Shown: positions 54,050 to 64,000 of the stretch, piece after piece
How the letters are laid out: each line of letters opens with the position of its first letter
How positions within the stretch are numbered: the first letter of the stretch is position 1
Source of the DNA: Dyella terrae
Lineage (GTDB): Bacteria; Pseudomonadota; Gammaproteobacteria; Xanthomonadales; Rhodanobacteraceae
Length of the DNA stretch: 64,000 nucleotides
Assembly (NCBI RefSeq): GCF_004322705.1
Contig: NZ_SIZZ01000002.1
Coordinates: forward strand, 620,001 to 684,000
Direction of reading: 5' to 3'
Notes under the pieces: model-generated
Database searches by the model: none
Seen by the model: only the letters and a program-made list of their open reading frames with translations
What the model was told of the DNA's origin: nothing
Translations under genes and position numbers: made by a program

Positions 54050-55521
54050 CGGGCCAGCGCCTCGACCAGCTTTTGCAAGGTATCGCCGACGCCCCGGGTG
54101 CCGGCGATATCGTCGTCTCGGGCCTCACGCTCGATTCCCGCCAGGTGCGCGCGGGCAACGCCTTCTTTGCGCTGCAGGGTACGCGCGGCCACGGCATCGA
54201 CTTTGCCGCCGGTGCGGTGGAGAAGGGTGCCCAGGTGGTGCTGGCCGAAGCGCCGGCACGCCAGGCCCCGACGCTCGGTGTGCCTGTAGTGTGGATCGAC
54301 AATCTGCATGCGCAGGTGGGCGAGATCGCCTCGCGCTTCTACGGCCGTCCGTCCGAAGCCATGCATGTGGTGGGCGTTACCGGTACCAACGGCAAGACGT
54401 CCACCGTGCAGCTGATCGCGCAGGGCCTGCATCACCTCGGTCACCGCGTCGCCACGATCGGCACGCTGGGTGCGGGCATGCACGGGCATGTCGAAGAAGG
54501 TGAGCGCACGACGCCGGATGCCATCCATGTGCATGCGCTGATGGCCTCGTTCCGCGAGCAGGGCGCGACGCATGTGGCGATGGAAGTGTCCTCGCATGCG
54601 CTGGAGCAGGGTCGCGTGGGCGCCGTGGCGTTCGACACGGCTGTGTTCACCAACCTGACGCGCGATCACCTTGATTACCACGGCAGCATGGAAGCCTATG
54701 GCGACGCCAAGGCCAAGCTGTTCGCCTGGCCGACGCTGACGCATGCCGCGATCAATGTTGACGACGCGTTCGGTCGCGAACTGCTCGGTCGCGTGCCGTC
54801 GCGCGTGCGCACGCTGCGCATGAGCGCGGTGGCGGATCTGGCTTCCGACGTGCGTGCCTCGCATATCGAAACCTCGGCCGAAGGCCTGCGCTTCGACTTG
54901 CATACGCCGTGGGGTTCGCGTCCGGTGCAGACGCACCTGATCGGCCGCTTCAACGTCGACAACATGCTGGCGGTGATCGCCAGCCTTGGCGCGCTGGGCG
55001 AGCCGTTCGAACGCATTCTCGACGCCGTGCACGCGCTGCATCCGGTCGATGGCCGCATGAGCCGCCTCGGCGGCCATCATGGCCAGCCGCTCGTGGTGGT
55101 GGATTACGCGCATACGCCGGACGCGCTGGAGCAGACGCTCAAGGCCGTGCGCGCGCATGGCGAAGGCCGACTGATCTGCGTGTTTGGCTGCGGTGGCGAG
55201 CGCGACGCCGGCAAGCGCCCGCTGATGGGTGCGATCGCCGAGCGCCTGGCCGACGTGGCCATCATCACCGACGACAATCCGCGCGGCGAAGACGGCGACG
55301 TCATCGTGGCGAACATCGTTGCGGGGCTCAGCCGTCCCGACGACATGCTGATCGAGCGTGACCGCGCCAAGGCCATCGCGCTGGCACTGAACATGGCACG
55401 CACCGGCGACGTGGTTCTGATCGCCGGCAAGGGCCACGAAACTTACCAGGAGGGTGCGCAGGGCAAGCGCCCCTTCGATGATCTTGCAGTCGCTCGTGCT
55501 GCGCTGGAGGTTCGCGCATGA
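54046..55521 (+). CDS. murE: UDP-MurNAc-tripeptide synthetase MurE
   Basis: A 491-residue cytoplasmic ligase that adds the third amino acid to the peptidoglycan precursor. The ATP-binding motif is VTGTNGKTSTVQL; FTNLTRDHLDYHGSMEAY follows, and the DNPR motif (TDDNPRGED, near residue 408) marks specificity for meso-diaminopimelate, as in Gram-negative bacteria. The late AGKGHETYQ is also conserved. It is coupled by four-base overlaps to ftsI and murF. Confidence 0.97.
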   Translation: MTGQRLDQLLQGIADAPGAGDIVVSGLTLDSRQVRAGNAFFALQGTRGHGIDFAAGAVEKGAQVVLAEAPARQAPTLGVPVVWIDNLHAQVGEIASRFYGRPSEAMHVVGVTGTNGKTSTVQLIAQGLHHLGHRVATIGTLGAGMHGHVEEGERTTPDAIHVHALMASFREQGATHVAMEVSSHALEQGRVGAVAFDTAVFTNLTRDHLDYHGSMEAYGDAKAKLFAWPTLTHAAINVDDAFGRELLGRVPSRVRTLRMSAVADLASDVRASHIETSAEGLRFDLHTPWGSRPVQTHLIGRFNVDNMLAVIASLGALGEPFERILDAVHALHPVDGRMSRLGGHHGQPLVVVDYAHTPDALEQTLKAVRAHGEGRLICVFGCGGERDAGKRPLMGAIAERLADVAIITDDNPRGEDGDVIVANIVAGLSRPDDMLIERDRAKAIALALNMARTGDVVLIAGKGHETYQEGAQGKRPFDDLAVARAALEVRA

Positions 55522-56885
55522 TGCGTCTGAATACCATTGCCCTGTGGACCCGCGGACATCTGGTCGGCAACGACGTGGACGTCCATGGCGTGGCCATCGA
55601 CACCCGCAAGATCGCCGCCGGCGATGTGTTCGTCGCCATCAAGGGCGAGCGCGTCGACGGGCACGATTTCCTGGCGCAGGCCGCCGAAGCGGGCGCCGTT
55701 GCTGCGATGGTCCAGCGCAAGGTGGATTCGCCGCTGCCGCAGGTCATCGTCGATGACACGCAGCTGGCGCTCGGCGACCTGGCGAGTGCCGTGCGCGCGC
55801 AGAGCAATGTGCGCGTGGTCGGCATCACCGGCTCCAACGGCAAGACCACCGTGAAGACCCTGGCTGCGTCGATCCTGTCGCGCCACGGCCGCACCCACGT
55901 CAATGCCGGCAACTACAACAACGAGCTGGGCCTGCCGCTGACGCTGCTGGCCATGCCGCAGGACGCCGAGTACGCCGTGCTGGAAATGGGCGCGGGCAAG
56001 CCGGGCGACATCGCCTACCTGGCTGCCATCGCGCGGCCCGATATCGGCCTCGTGAACACCATTGCGCCGGCGCATCTTGAGCGCATGGGTAGCGTGGAAG
56101 GCGTGGCCGAAACCAAGGGCGCGCTGTATCAGGCGTTGCCGGCGGACGGCGTGGCGATCATCAATGGTGACGATGCGTTTGCGAGTTTCTTCGCCGGGCT
56201 GGCGAACGGTCGCAAGCAGCTGCGTTTTGCGCTCGACCACAAGGCCGACATCGGCGCGGACATCCTCGACCAGCGCGTTGACGGTTCGAGCTTCGTGCTG
56301 AGCACCCCCGTGGGCGACGCCGAGGTCGCGCTGCCGCTGCCGGGCCGCCACAACATTGCCAATGCGCTGGCTGCGGCCGCCATCGGCATCGCGCTGGAAG
56401 TCCCGCTCGACACCATCGTCGCCGGCCTGGAAAACGTGCCGGGCGTGGCCGGTCGCCTGAATGCCGAAAGCATGCCCGGCGGCTGGACCCTGATTGACGA
56501 CAGCTACAACGCCAACCCCGGTTCCGTCGCTGCCGCCATCGATACGCTGGCACTGGCGCAGGGCGAGCGCTGGCTGGTGCTGGGCGATATGGCAGAGCTT
56601 GGGCCGACCGGGCGAGCGTTGCATGCATCCATTGGCGAACGCGCGCGTCAGCGCGGCGTGGATCGCCTGTTCGCCGTTGGCCCCCTCAGTGCGGCAGCGG
56701 CAGAAGCCTTCGGCGCAGGCGCCGAACATTTTGAGGACAAGACGGCATTGAGCGCTTCCTTGCGCAAGCAGATCCATGCCGGCGTCACCTGTCTGGTCAA
56801 GGGCTCGCGCTCGGCTGGCATGGAACAGGTGGTTGCCGCGCTTCGCAACGACACCCAGGCGGGAGGCGCAGATCATGCTGCTTGA
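55518..56885 (+). CDS. murF: UDP-MurNAc-pentapeptide synthetase MurF
   Basis: A 455-residue ligase that adds D-Ala-D-Ala to the UDP-MurNAc-tripeptide. [14 protein letters not shown] is the ATP-binding motif; [16 protein letters not shown] and [17 protein letters not shown] are MurF-specific. Its partner Ddl is encoded further down the same operon. Its last 11 bases overlap the start of mraY. Confidence 0.97.
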   Translation: MMRLNTIALWTRGHLVGNDVDVHGVAIDTRKIAAGDVFVAIKGERVDGHDFLAQAAEAGAVAAMVQRKVDSPLPQVIVDDTQLALGDLASAVRAQSNVRVVGITGSNGKTTVKTLAASILSRHGRTHVNAGNYNNELGLPLTLLAMPQDAEYAVLEMGAGKPGDIAYLAAIARPDIGLVNTIAPAHLERMGSVEGVAETKGALYQALPADGVAIINGDDAFASFFAGLANGRKQLRFALDHKADIGADILDQRVDGSSFVLSTPVGDAEVALPLPGRHNIANALAAAAIGIALEVPLDTIVAGLENVPGVAGRLNAESMPGGWTLIDDSYNANPGSVAAAIDTLALAQGERWLVLGDMAELGPTGRALHASIGERARQRGVDRLFAVGPLSAAAAEAFGAGAEHFEDKTALSASLRKQIHAGVTCLVKGSRSAGMEQVVAALRNDTQAGGADHAA

Positions 56886-58077
56886 ACTCGCCGACTGGAT
56901 GGCACGCCACTTCACTGCGCTGCATCTTTTCCAATACATCACCTTCCGCACGATCATGGCGGCGCTCACCGCGCTGTCCCTCTCGCTGCTGTTCGGCCCC
57001 TACCTGATCCGCAAGCTGGCGGACCTGAAGGCAGGGCAGGTGGTGCGCAAGGATGGCCCGCAGACGCACCTGTCCAAGGCCGGCACGCCGACCATGGGTG
57101 GCGTGATGATCTTGCTCGCCGTCGCCATCAGCACGTTGCTGTGGGCCGATCTGCACAATCGCTATGTGTGGGTGGTGCTGGCCGTGCTGCTGAGCTTCGG
57201 CGTCATCGGCTTCTACGACGACTACAAGAAGCTGGTGCTCAAGGACAGCCGCGGCCTGGCCTCGCGCTGGAAGTATTTCTGGCAGTCGGTGTTCGGCCTG
57301 ATCGCCGCGCTGTTCCTGTACTTCACCGCGCCGACCACGCCGCCCCCGTGCGTGAAGCCGGTGACCGCCGTCGTGCAGCACGCCGAGCCGGTCGCCAAGA
57401 GCGCGCTGGAACTGCGCCTGACCAGCGAGCCGGCGCCGATCGCCTGCGCGAAGGAAGTCGCCGAGACCGCGCTGTTCGTGCCGCTGTTCAAGCAGGTCGC
57501 GATTCCGCTGGGTCTGTGGTTCGTGGTGCTGACGTACTTCATGATCGTGGGCTTCTCCAACGCGGTGAACCTCACCGACGGACTGGATGGCCTGGCGATC
57601 ATGCCGACGGTGCTGGTCTCCGGCGCGCTGGGCGTGTTCGCGTACCTGGCCGGTAACCGCGTGTTCTCCGAATACCTCGGCATCCCGTCGATTCCGGGTG
57701 CGGGTGAGTTGGCGATCCTGTGCGGCGCGCTCTCGGGCGCGGGCCTGGGTTTCCTGTGGTTCAACACGTATCCCGCGCAGGTGTTCATGGGTGACGTTGG
57801 CGCGCTGGCCATCGGCGCCGCGCTGGCCGCGATTGCCGTGATCGTGCGCCAGGAAGTGGTGCTGCTGGTGATGGGTGGCGTGTTTGTGATGGAAACGGTG
57901 TCGGTGATGCTGCAGGTGGCGAGCTTCAAGCTCACCGGCAAGCGCATCTTCCGCATGGCGCCGATCCATCATCACTTCGAGTTGAAGGGCTGGCCCGAGC
58001 CTCGCGTCATCGTTCGTTTCTGGATCATCAGCGTCGTGCTGGTGCTCATCGGCCTCGCCACGTTGAAGGTGCGCTGA
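56875..58077 (+). CDS. mraY: Phospho-MurNAc-pentapeptide translocase MraY, with an extra periplasmic loop
   Basis: A 400-residue membrane enzyme that transfers phospho-MurNAc-pentapeptide to undecaprenyl phosphate, making lipid I. The conserved cytoplasmic motifs are intact: [37 protein letters not shown] and [13 protein letters not shown]. Compared with E. coli MraY (360 residues) there is an insert of about 40 residues at roughly 155-197, between FLYFTAP and FVPLFKQV. It holds Cys159 and Cys191 and lies in a periplasmic loop. The start MLLELADW at 56875 is the family start and overlaps murF. Confidence 0.96.
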   Translation: MLLELADWMARHFTALHLFQYITFRTIMAALTALSLSLLFGPYLIRKLADLKAGQVVRKDGPQTHLSKAGTPTMGGVMILLAVAISTLLWADLHNRYVWVVLAVLLSFGVIGFYDDYKKLVLKDSRGLASRWKYFWQSVFGLIAALFLYFTAPTTPPPCVKPVTAVVQHAEPVAKSALELRLTSEPAPIACAKEVAETALFVPLFKQVAIPLGLWFVVLTYFMIVGFSNAVNLTDGLDGLAIMPTVLVSGALGVFAYLAGNRVFSEYLGIPSIPGAGELAILCGALSGAGLGFLWFNTYPAQVFMGDVGALAIGAALAAIAVIVRQEVVLLVMGGVFVMETVSVMLQVASFKLTGKRIFRMAPIHHHFELKGWPEPRVIVRFWIISVVLVLIGLATLKVR

Positions 58078-59321
58078 TGTTCGGATCCTCGCAAGCCAAA
58101 CGCCGACAAGGTCCGCAGGGCAGCTTCGATCTGCTGCTGCTGATCGCGCTTGTCGGTTTGGCGTGCGTGGGTCTGGTGATGATTACGTCCAGCTCGATTG
58201 CCGTGGCCGACAGCCAGCATCTGGGTCCGTTCTATTTCCTGAAGAAGCACCTGATGTTCCTGGGCCTGGGCCTGTTCCTGGCCGGCTTCGCCATGCGCAC
58301 CGAGCTAAAGGTGCTGGAGAAGAACGCGTTCCTGCTGATGATGGTCGCGTTCATTCTGTTGCTGATGGTGTTCCTGCCCGGCATTGGCATGCGCATCAAT
58401 GGTGCGCGTCGCTGGTTGAACCTGGTGGTCACCAGCTTCCAGCCGGTGGAAGCAGTGAAGCTGATTCTGGTGGTCTATATCGCCAGCTATCTCGTGCGTC
58501 ATCGGGAAAGCGTGGAAACGCGCTTCCTCGGCCTGCTCAAGCCGATCATGGTGGCGGGCCTGATGGTGCTGATGCTGCTGGCGCAGCCGGACTTTGGTTC
58601 GGCCACGCTGGTGATCGCTGTGACCATCGCGATGGTGTGGTTGGGCGGCGCGCGTCCGATCTTCCTGTTCGGCATGGGCCTGCCGCTGATGCCGCTGCTG
58701 GCGATCGCCGCCACCAGCGAAAGCTATCGCGTGAAGCGCCTGACCTCGTTCATGGATCCGTGGAAGGACCCATTCAACGACGGCTTCCAGCTGACGCAGT
58801 CGCTGATGGCGATCGGTCGTGGCGAATGGACGGGTGTGGGCCTGGGTTCGAGCGTGCTGAAGCTGTCGTACCTGCCCGAAGCGCATACCGACTTCATCTT
58901 TGCGGTGATCTCCGAGGAGCTCGGCCTGGCCGGCATCATCGGCGTGATGAGCCTGTTCGCGCTCACCGTCGGTCGCGGCTTGTACATGGGCCTGAAGGGC
59001 GTCGAGATCGGCCAGCGTTTCGCCGGCTACGTTGCCTTTGGCATCTCGCTGATGATCGGCCTGCAGACCATGGTGTCGATTGGCGTGAACCTCGGCGCGC
59101 TCCCGACCAAGGGCCTGACGCTGCCGCTGATCAGCTACGGCGGCTCGTCGATGGTGCTGACCTGTGCCATGGCCGGCGTGCTGCTGCGTGCCACGTATGA
59201 AATCAACCGTGCCATGGACGCCCGCCAGATGGCGGCCCGCGTTCCGGGCATGGCCGTGCCGGATGCCAATCCGGCCGTCGCCACGGCTGCCGCGCGGGAG
59301 CGCGAGGCGGTGAGCGCATGA
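58077..59321 (+). CDS. ftsW: Septal peptidoglycan glycosyltransferase FtsW
   Basis: A 414-residue SEDS polytopic membrane protein that polymerises lipid II at the septum with FtsI. Conserved segments include [40 protein letters not shown] and [11 protein letters not shown]. It follows mraY directly (TGATG, one-base overlap); in most gammaproteobacteria murD would lie between them. A four-base overlap joins it to murG. Confidence 0.97.
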   Translation: MFGSSQAKRRQGPQGSFDLLLLIALVGLACVGLVMITSSSIAVADSQHLGPFYFLKKHLMFLGLGLFLAGFAMRTELKVLEKNAFLLMMVAFILLLMVFLPGIGMRINGARRWLNLVVTSFQPVEAVKLILVVYIASYLVRHRESVETRFLGLLKPIMVAGLMVLMLLAQPDFGSATLVIAVTIAMVWLGGARPIFLFGMGLPLMPLLAIAATSESYRVKRLTSFMDPWKDPFNDGFQLTQSLMAIGRGEWTGVGLGSSVLKLSYLPEAHTDFIFAVISEELGLAGIIGVMSLFALTVGRGLYMGLKGVEIGQRFAGYVAFGISLMIGLQTMVSIGVNLGALPTKGLTLPLISYGGSSMVLTCAMAGVLLRATYEINRAMDARQMAARVPGMAVPDANPAVATAAAREREAVSA

Positions 59322-60394
59322 GCAAGCACGTGGCGCCCGTGTTGATCATGGCCGGCGGTACCGGCGGTCACATCTTCCCCGGCCTGGCCGTGGCCGAAAC
59401 GCTGCGTCACCAGGGCGTGCCGGTGGTCTGGCTGGGTGCAGTCGGCGGCATGGAAACCAAGGTTGTGCCGGCGCATGGCATTGAACTTAAGACCGTTGCC
59501 GTGGGCGGCTTGCGCGGCAAGGGCATCGCGACGCGCCTGATGGCGCCGCTGATGCTGGCGCGTGCGCTGCTCGCATCGTTGCGCGTGATGATGACGGTGC
59601 GTCCGCGCAGCGTGTTGTCGATGGGCGGTTATGTGGCCGGCCCCGGCGGCGTGGCGGCTCGTCTGCTGGGCAAGCCGCTGCTGGTGCACGAGCAAAATCG
59701 CGTGGCCGGATTCACCAATCGCAAGCTCGCCGCGCATGCCGCGCGCGTGATGGAAGGTTTCGACGAAACGCTGCCGAATGCCGAGTGGGTCGGTAACCCG
59801 GTGCGTGGCGCGATTGCCGCGCTGCCCGCTCCGAGCGACCGCTTCGGTGCGCGCGAAGGTCGGGCACGCCTGCTCGTCCTGGGCGGCAGCCTTGGCGCAC
59901 GAGCGCTCAACCTGGCGCTGCCGCAAGCGCTGGCCGTGCTGCCTGTCGCGCAGCGTCCTGAGGTGCTGCACCAGTGCGGCAGCCGCGGCGTGGACGAGGC
60001 GCGCGAGGCCTACGCCAAGGCCGGCGTCGACGCGCAGATCGTTCCTTTCATCGAAGACATGGCCGGTGCTTATGCATGGGCCGACCTGGCGGTGTGCCGT
60101 GCTGGCGCGCTGACCCTGGCCGAGTTGACCGCTGCCGGTTTGGGCGCGGTGCTCGTGCCGTTCCCGCATGCGGTGGATGACCACCAGACGCGCAACGCCG
60201 AAGCCCTCGTGGCGGCGGGCGCGGCCGAATTGATTCAGGAGCGAGATCTGGACGTACAGCAGTTTGCGCAACGCCTCGAGGCGTTGCTGGATGATCGCCA
60301 GCGCATGCTGGGCATGGCCAACGCCGCCCGCACGCTGGCGAAGCCCGATGCCGCCGCGGTGATCGCGCGCGCTTGCGTGGAGGTGGCCGCATGA
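59318..60394 (+). CDS. murG: Lipid II synthase MurG
   Basis: A 358-residue GT-B glycosyltransferase on the inner face of the membrane; it adds GlcNAc to lipid [20 protein letters not shown] at the N-terminus, [28 protein letters not shown] and the C-terminal [15 protein letters not shown] (UDP-GlcNAc site) are signatures. It is joined to ftsW and murC by four-base overlaps. Confidence 0.97.
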   Translation: MSKHVAPVLIMAGGTGGHIFPGLAVAETLRHQGVPVVWLGAVGGMETKVVPAHGIELKTVAVGGLRGKGIATRLMAPLMLARALLASLRVMMTVRPRSVLSMGGYVAGPGGVAARLLGKPLLVHEQNRVAGFTNRKLAAHAARVMEGFDETLPNAEWVGNPVRGAIAALPAPSDRFGAREGRARLLVLGGSLGARALNLALPQALAVLPVAQRPEVLHQCGSRGVDEAREAYAKAGVDAQIVPFIEDMAGAYAWADLAVCRAGALTLAELTAAGLGAVLVPFPHAVDDHQTRNAEALVAAGAAELIQERDLDVQQFAQRLEALLDDRQRMLGMANAARTLAKPDAAAVIARACVEVAA

Positions 60395-61830
60395 CGCCGC
60401 GTCGTCTCCTCGCGCACGAAGATTTGATGGCCACGTTCCAGCGCGTCCACTTCATCGGCATCGGTGGCGTGGGCATGAGTGGTATCGCCGAAGTGCTGCA
60501 TAACCTCGGCTATGCCGTGTCCGGTTCGGACAAGTCGAACTCGTCGACCGCGCAGCGCCTGGCGAGCCTGGGTATCACGGTGCATGTCGGCCATGCCGCT
60601 GAAAACGTCGGCGACGCTGACGTGGTGGTGACTTCCAGCGCGATCCATGCAGACAACCCGGAACTGGTCGCGGCGCGCGCGCTGCGCGTGCCGGTGGTGC
60701 CGCGTGCCGAAATGCTGGGCGAGCTGATGCGATTCCGCCGGGGTATCGCGATTGCCGGAACGCACGGCAAGACGACCACCACCAGTCTCACCGCAAGCGT
60801 GCTGGCCGAGGCGAAATACGACCCGACCTTCGTGATCGGCGGCCAGCTCAATGCGGCCGGCGCGAATGCGCGACTGGGCACCGGTCAGTACCTCGTCGCC
60901 GAAGCCGATGAATCCGACGGCTCGTTCCTGATGTTGTCGCCAGTGGTTGCCGCCGTCACCAACATCGACGCCGATCACCTGGAGAACTACCAGGGCGACT
61001 TCGCGCTGGTGAAGAAAGCCTTTGCCGACTTCCTGCATCGCCTGCCGTTCTACGGCCTGGCCGTGTTGTGCGTTGACGATCCGGAAGTCGCCGCGCTGGC
61101 GAAGAGCACGTCGCGCCGCGTGATGACCTACGGCATCGATACCACCGACGCCGACGTGCGCGCCTCCAACCTGTCGCAGCACGGCTTCGAAATGCATTTC
61201 GACCTGTGGCTGCCGGGTCGTGCCGATGCGCTGCATGTGAAGCTCAACCTGCCGGGTCGCCACAACGTGCTCAACGCGCTTGCCGCCGCCGCCATCGGCT
61301 GGCAGCTGGGCGTGGAAGCCGAAGCGATCGCCCGCGCGCTGGAAGGTTTCCAGGGTGTCGGTCGTCGCTTCCATCGCCGGGGCGAACTGGCGCTCGACAA
61401 GGGCACGGCCCTGCTCGTGGATGACTACGGTCACCACCCGCGCGAGCTGGCGGCGGTGTTTGCCGCGGCGCGTGGCGGCTGGCCGGACCGTCGCCTGGTG
61501 GTCGGCTTCCAGCCGCATCGCTACAGCCGTACGCGTGATCTGCTCGACGACTTCGCCAACGTGCTGGCTGAAGCGGACGTGCTGGTGCTGACGGAGGTCT
61601 ATCCGGCCGGTGAAGCGCCGATCGCTGGCGCCGACGGCCGCGCGCTGGCGCGTGCGGTCCGTGCACGCGGCAAGGTTGATCCGGTGTTGATCGATCATCC
61701 GCGCGATTTCAAGGAAACGCTGCCGACGCTGCTGCGTGACGGCGATCTGTTGTTGCTGCTCGGTGCGGGCGATATCGGCGCCGCTGCCGTGGACATCGCC
61801 AACACCGGCAACCTGAGGACGAGCAAGTGA
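60391..61830 (+). CDS. murC: UDP-MurNAc-L-alanine ligase MurC
   Basis: A 479-residue ligase that adds L-alanine to UDP-MurNAc. [17 protein letters not shown] is the N-terminal UDP-binding motif, [12 protein letters not shown] the ATP site, and [15 protein letters not shown] the C-terminal domain motif. The ATG at 60391 has GGAGG and overlaps the murG stop; a second ATG at 60427 gives the shorter common N-terminus. murB, next to murC in some relatives, is not here. Confidence 0.97.
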   Translation: MTPRRLLAHEDLMATFQRVHFIGIGGVGMSGIAEVLHNLGYAVSGSDKSNSSTAQRLASLGITVHVGHAAENVGDADVVVTSSAIHADNPELVAARALRVPVVPRAEMLGELMRFRRGIAIAGTHGKTTTTSLTASVLAEAKYDPTFVIGGQLNAAGANARLGTGQYLVAEADESDGSFLMLSPVVAAVTNIDADHLENYQGDFALVKKAFADFLHRLPFYGLAVLCVDDPEVAALAKSTSRRVMTYGIDTTDADVRASNLSQHGFEMHFDLWLPGRADALHVKLNLPGRHNVLNALAAAAIGWQLGVEAEAIARALEGFQGVGRRFHRRGELALDKGTALLVDDYGHHPRELAAVFAAARGGWPDRRLVVGFQPHRYSRTRDLLDDFANVLAEADVLVLTEVYPAGEAPIAGADGRALARAVRARGKVDPVLIDHPRDFKETLPTLLRDGDLLLLLGAGDIGAAAVDIANTGNLRTSK

Positions 61831-62774
61831 AGACGATTACCGATCCCGCACAATTTGGCCGCGTCGCTGTCGTCCTGGGCGGCAGCTCGGCCGAGCGCGA
61901 GGTCTCCCTCGACTCCGGTCGCGGTGTGCTCGCAGCGCTCAAGGCGCGCGGCGTGGATGCGCATGCCATCGACGGCATCCCCGCGCTGCTCGACGCCGTG
62001 CGGGCCGGTCACTTCGCGCGCGTGTTCAACATCCTGCATGGCGGTGGCGGCGAGAACGGCGAGCTCCAGGGCGCGCTGCAGGCGCTGCGCGTGCCGTTCA
62101 CGGGCTCGGGCGTGCTCGGCTCGGCCCTGTCGCTGGACAAGATCCGCGCCAAGCAGGTGTGGCTGTCGCTGGGCCTGCCGACGCCGCGCTTCAAGGCGCT
62201 GCCGCACGGTGCCGATGTGCATGCCGCGGCACGCGAGATCGGCTTCCCGCTGATCGTGAAGCCGGCGTGGGAAGGTTCGAGCGTCGGCGTCACCCGCGTG
62301 TTCGACGAAAAGGATCTCGATGCCGCCGTGGAACTGGCGCGTCGCTATCCGGGTGAGCTGTTGATGGAAACGCTGATCGAAGGCGATGCCAGCGAAGGTG
62401 GTGAGTTCACCGTCGGCATCCTTGGTCGCCAGGTGTTGCCGACGATCAAGATCGTCCCGAAGGGCGAGTACTACGACTACAACGCCAAGTACATCGCCGA
62501 AGACACGCAGTACATCTGCCCGGGTCTGAGTGGCGATGCCGAACGCGAGATGCAGGCACTGGCGCTGACCGCGTTCGACGCGCTGGCCTGCGGCGGTTGG
62601 GGGCGCGTCGACGTGATGCGCGACAAGCACGGTCGCAACTGGCTGCTGGAAGTGAACACTGCGCCGGGCATGACCTCGCATTCGCTGGTGCCCAAGGCCG
62701 CCAAGGCGATCGGTATCGACTACGAGACGCTGTGCTGGCGCGTCCTCGAAACGAGCTTCAGGGAGGATGCGTGA
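61827..62774 (+). CDS. ddl: D-alanine--D-alanine ligase
   Basis: A 315-residue ATP-grasp enzyme making the D-Ala-D-Ala used by Mur[21 protein letters not shown] at the start, [46 protein letters not shown] and [18 protein letters not shown] are DdlB signatures. It overlaps murC by four bases and ftsQ by four bases (GTGA). Confidence 0.97.
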   Translation: MKTITDPAQFGRVAVVLGGSSAEREVSLDSGRGVLAALKARGVDAHAIDGIPALLDAVRAGHFARVFNILHGGGGENGELQGALQALRVPFTGSGVLGSALSLDKIRAKQVWLSLGLPTPRFKALPHGADVHAAAREIGFPLIVKPAWEGSSVGVTRVFDEKDLDAAVELARRYPGELLMETLIEGDASEGGEFTVGILGRQVLPTIKIVPKGEYYDYNAKYIAEDTQYICPGLSGDAEREMQALALTAFDALACGGWGRVDVMRDKHGRNWLLEVNTAPGMTSHSLVPKAAKAIGIDYETLCWRVLETSFREDA

Positions 62775-63514
62775 GGGGAGCTATCCGCCTCGTTGCCTGG
62801 TGTCTGGCCATCGCGCTGGTGGCGCTCCCGATCGTGGGCGTGCTGCGCGGATGGTTTGCGGCCAATCGCTGGCCCGTGACCCAGTTGACGGTGCAAGCCG
62901 AGTTCAAGCACGTGAGCGCTGACGAAGTCCGCGCCGCCGTGCTGCCGCGTCTCGGCAAAGGCTTCTTCGCGCTCGATCTGGATGGTGTGCAGAAGGCCGT
63001 CGCAGCGATGCCGTGGGTGGAATCGGTCGAGGCGCGCAAGCGCTGGCCGGACACCCTCGTGCTGCGCATTTACGAGCGCCAGGCGTTTGCGCGGTGGAAC
63101 GACAAGCAGCTGATCAGTCGTCAGGGCATGGTGTTTGACGCGCCACCGAGCGAAGCGGACATGGCGCTGCCGTCGTTGCACGGCCCGGATGCACGTCTTG
63201 CTGAAGTTGTGAGCTTCTATGCCGAAACAACCAAGGCTTTCGGTGGCATGCATCTGCGCATTACCGGGGTGGCGCTGACCGAACGCGGCAGCTGGTCGCT
63301 CACCACCGAGAGTGGCGCGCAGATCGTGCTGGGCGATCGCGATCAGGCGGGTCGCCGCCTGCGTCGCTTCCTGGACGTCTTTCCGCAGATCAAGGCCACC
63401 CACCCGGAAGGCTTCGAATACGCCGATCTTCGCTACACCAATGGATTTGCCGTGCGTTGGCCAACCACGCAAGCCCCCGCCAACGTCAACTCTAAGAGCA
63501 CGCCCAATACATGA
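62771..63514 (+). CDS. ftsQ: Cell division protein FtsQ
   Basis: A 247-residue bitopic protein: one N-terminal membrane helix ([19 protein letters not shown]), a POTRA domain ([68 protein letters not shown] split over residues 38-105) and a C-terminal beta domain. It recruits FtsL and FtsB. The start is GTG inside the ddl stop (GTGA); the longer frame from 62597 lies within ddl and is rejected. Confidence 0.94.
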   Translation: MRGAIRLVAWCLAIALVALPIVGVLRGWFAANRWPVTQLTVQAEFKHVSADEVRAAVLPRLGKGFFALDLDGVQKAVAAMPWVESVEARKRWPDTLVLRIYERQAFARWNDKQLISRQGMVFDAPPSEADMALPSLHGPDARLAEVVSFYAETTKAFGGMHLRITGVALTERGSWSLTTESGAQIVLGDRDQAGRRLRRFLDVFPQIKATHPEGFEYADLRYTNGFAVRWPTTQAPANVNSKSTPNT

Positions 63515-64000
63515 AAACTCGTAACGACAAGCAGTTGGTCGTCGGCCTCGACATCGGCACCTCCAAGGTGGTGGCGATCGTGGGTGAGTACGAGCCGGGC
63601 GAGCCCATCGAGGTCATCGGCATCGGCACCCACGTCTCGCGCGGTCTCAAGCGCGGTTCGGTGGTCGACATCGAATCGACCGTGCACTCCATCCAGCGTG
63701 CCGTGGAAGAGGCGGAGCTGATGGCCGGATGCGATATCCGCTCGGTCTACGCTTCGATCTCCGGCAGCCATCTGGAAACCCGCAACTCGCACGGCACCGC
63801 GCCGATCCGCGACCGTGAAGTGACGCCGGGCGATCTCGACCAGGTGCTGGAAGCTGCCAGCGCGGTCGCCATCCCGGCCGACCGCAAGGTGCTCTACAAG
63901 GAATCGCAGGAATACCGCATCGACGGCCAGGACGGCATCCGTTCGCCGGTCGGGATGAGTGGCGTGCGTCTGGAGGCGAGCGTGCATCTGGTGACCGGCG
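63511..64000 (+). CDS. ftsA: Cell division protein FtsA, N-terminal part (cut by window end)
   Basis: The first 163 residues of an actin-like ATPase that anchors FtsZ to the membrane. QLVVGLDIGTSKVVAIVGEY is the phosphate-1 motif, and GSVVDIESTVHSIQRAVEEAELMAGCDI, ASISGSHLETRNSHG and the 1C-domain region follow as in E. coli FtsA. ATGA overlaps the ftsQ stop. ftsZ is expected just beyond the window. Confidence 0.95.
   Translation, partial: MKTRNDKQLVVGLDIGTSKVVAIVGEYEPGEPIEVIGIGTHVSRGLKRGSVVDIESTVHSIQRAVEEAELMAGCDIRSVYASISGSHLETRNSHGTAPIRDREVTPGDLDQVLEAASAVAIPADRKVLYKESQEYRIDGQDGIRSPVGMSGVRLEASVHLVTG

Overview
The window is about 64 kb of GC-rich chromosome from a gammaproteobacterium. It is most like the Xanthomonadales, and within them the Rhodanobacteraceae (Dyella, Luteibacter and Rhodanobacter types). 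The evidence is protein flavour, an S-adenosylhomocysteine (SAH) riboswitch in front of ahcY, a division/cell-wall (dcw) cluster without murD, and a Xanthomonadales-type type IV secretion system (T4SS). This placement is inferred from sequence character, not from a database search.

Layout. Positions 1-5.4 kb (minus strand): start of ilvE, a small secreted DUF4124 protein, metF, a serine beta-lactamase-like hydrolase, and ahcY behind the SAH riboswitch. 5.5-16.5 kb: an S9 family peptidase, PEP carboxylase (ppc), a UPF0114-type membrane protein, the ABC-F ATPase Uup, and a membrane Ser/Thr kinase with C-terminal TPRs. 16.9-21.7 kb: an AI-2E family transporter, then a three-gene efflux operon (outer membrane factor, HlyD-type adaptor, DUF2955 inner membrane protein). 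21.7-27.2 kb (minus): metK, dusB, a second serine hydrolase and a nucleoside permease. 27.4-34 kb: small accessory genes, among them a LysE exporter, an AroQ-like protein lacking catalytic loops, a predicted metalloprotease, an ECF-like sigma factor coupled to an ABM-domain protein, an alpha/beta hydrolase and a TPR protein.

34-46.2 kb (minus) is a complete T4SS in the order virB7-8-9-10-11-1-2-3-4-5-6-virD4. Its composition is visibly lower in G+C than its flanks. The gene order, the long VirB7 lipoprotein with a C-terminal N0-like domain, and the absence of relaxase or integrase genes match the bacteria-killing X-T4SS of Xanthomonadales rather than a conjugation system. It is wedged between accessory genes and the housekeeping genes yraN-lpoA-rsmI. 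No effector or immunity gene was recognised in the window.

46.5-64 kb is core genome: yraN, lpoA, rsmI, the RNase P RNA, then the dcw cluster mraZ-rsmH-ftsL-ftsI-murE-murF-mraY-ftsW-murG-murC-ddl-ftsQ-ftsA (cut by the window end). From rsmH on, every gene overlaps the next by 1-11 bases. A clear MraZ operator and a good sigma-70 promoter precede mraZ. murD is absent from its usual place between mraY and ftsW, and MraY carries an extra loop of roughly 40 residues with two cysteines.
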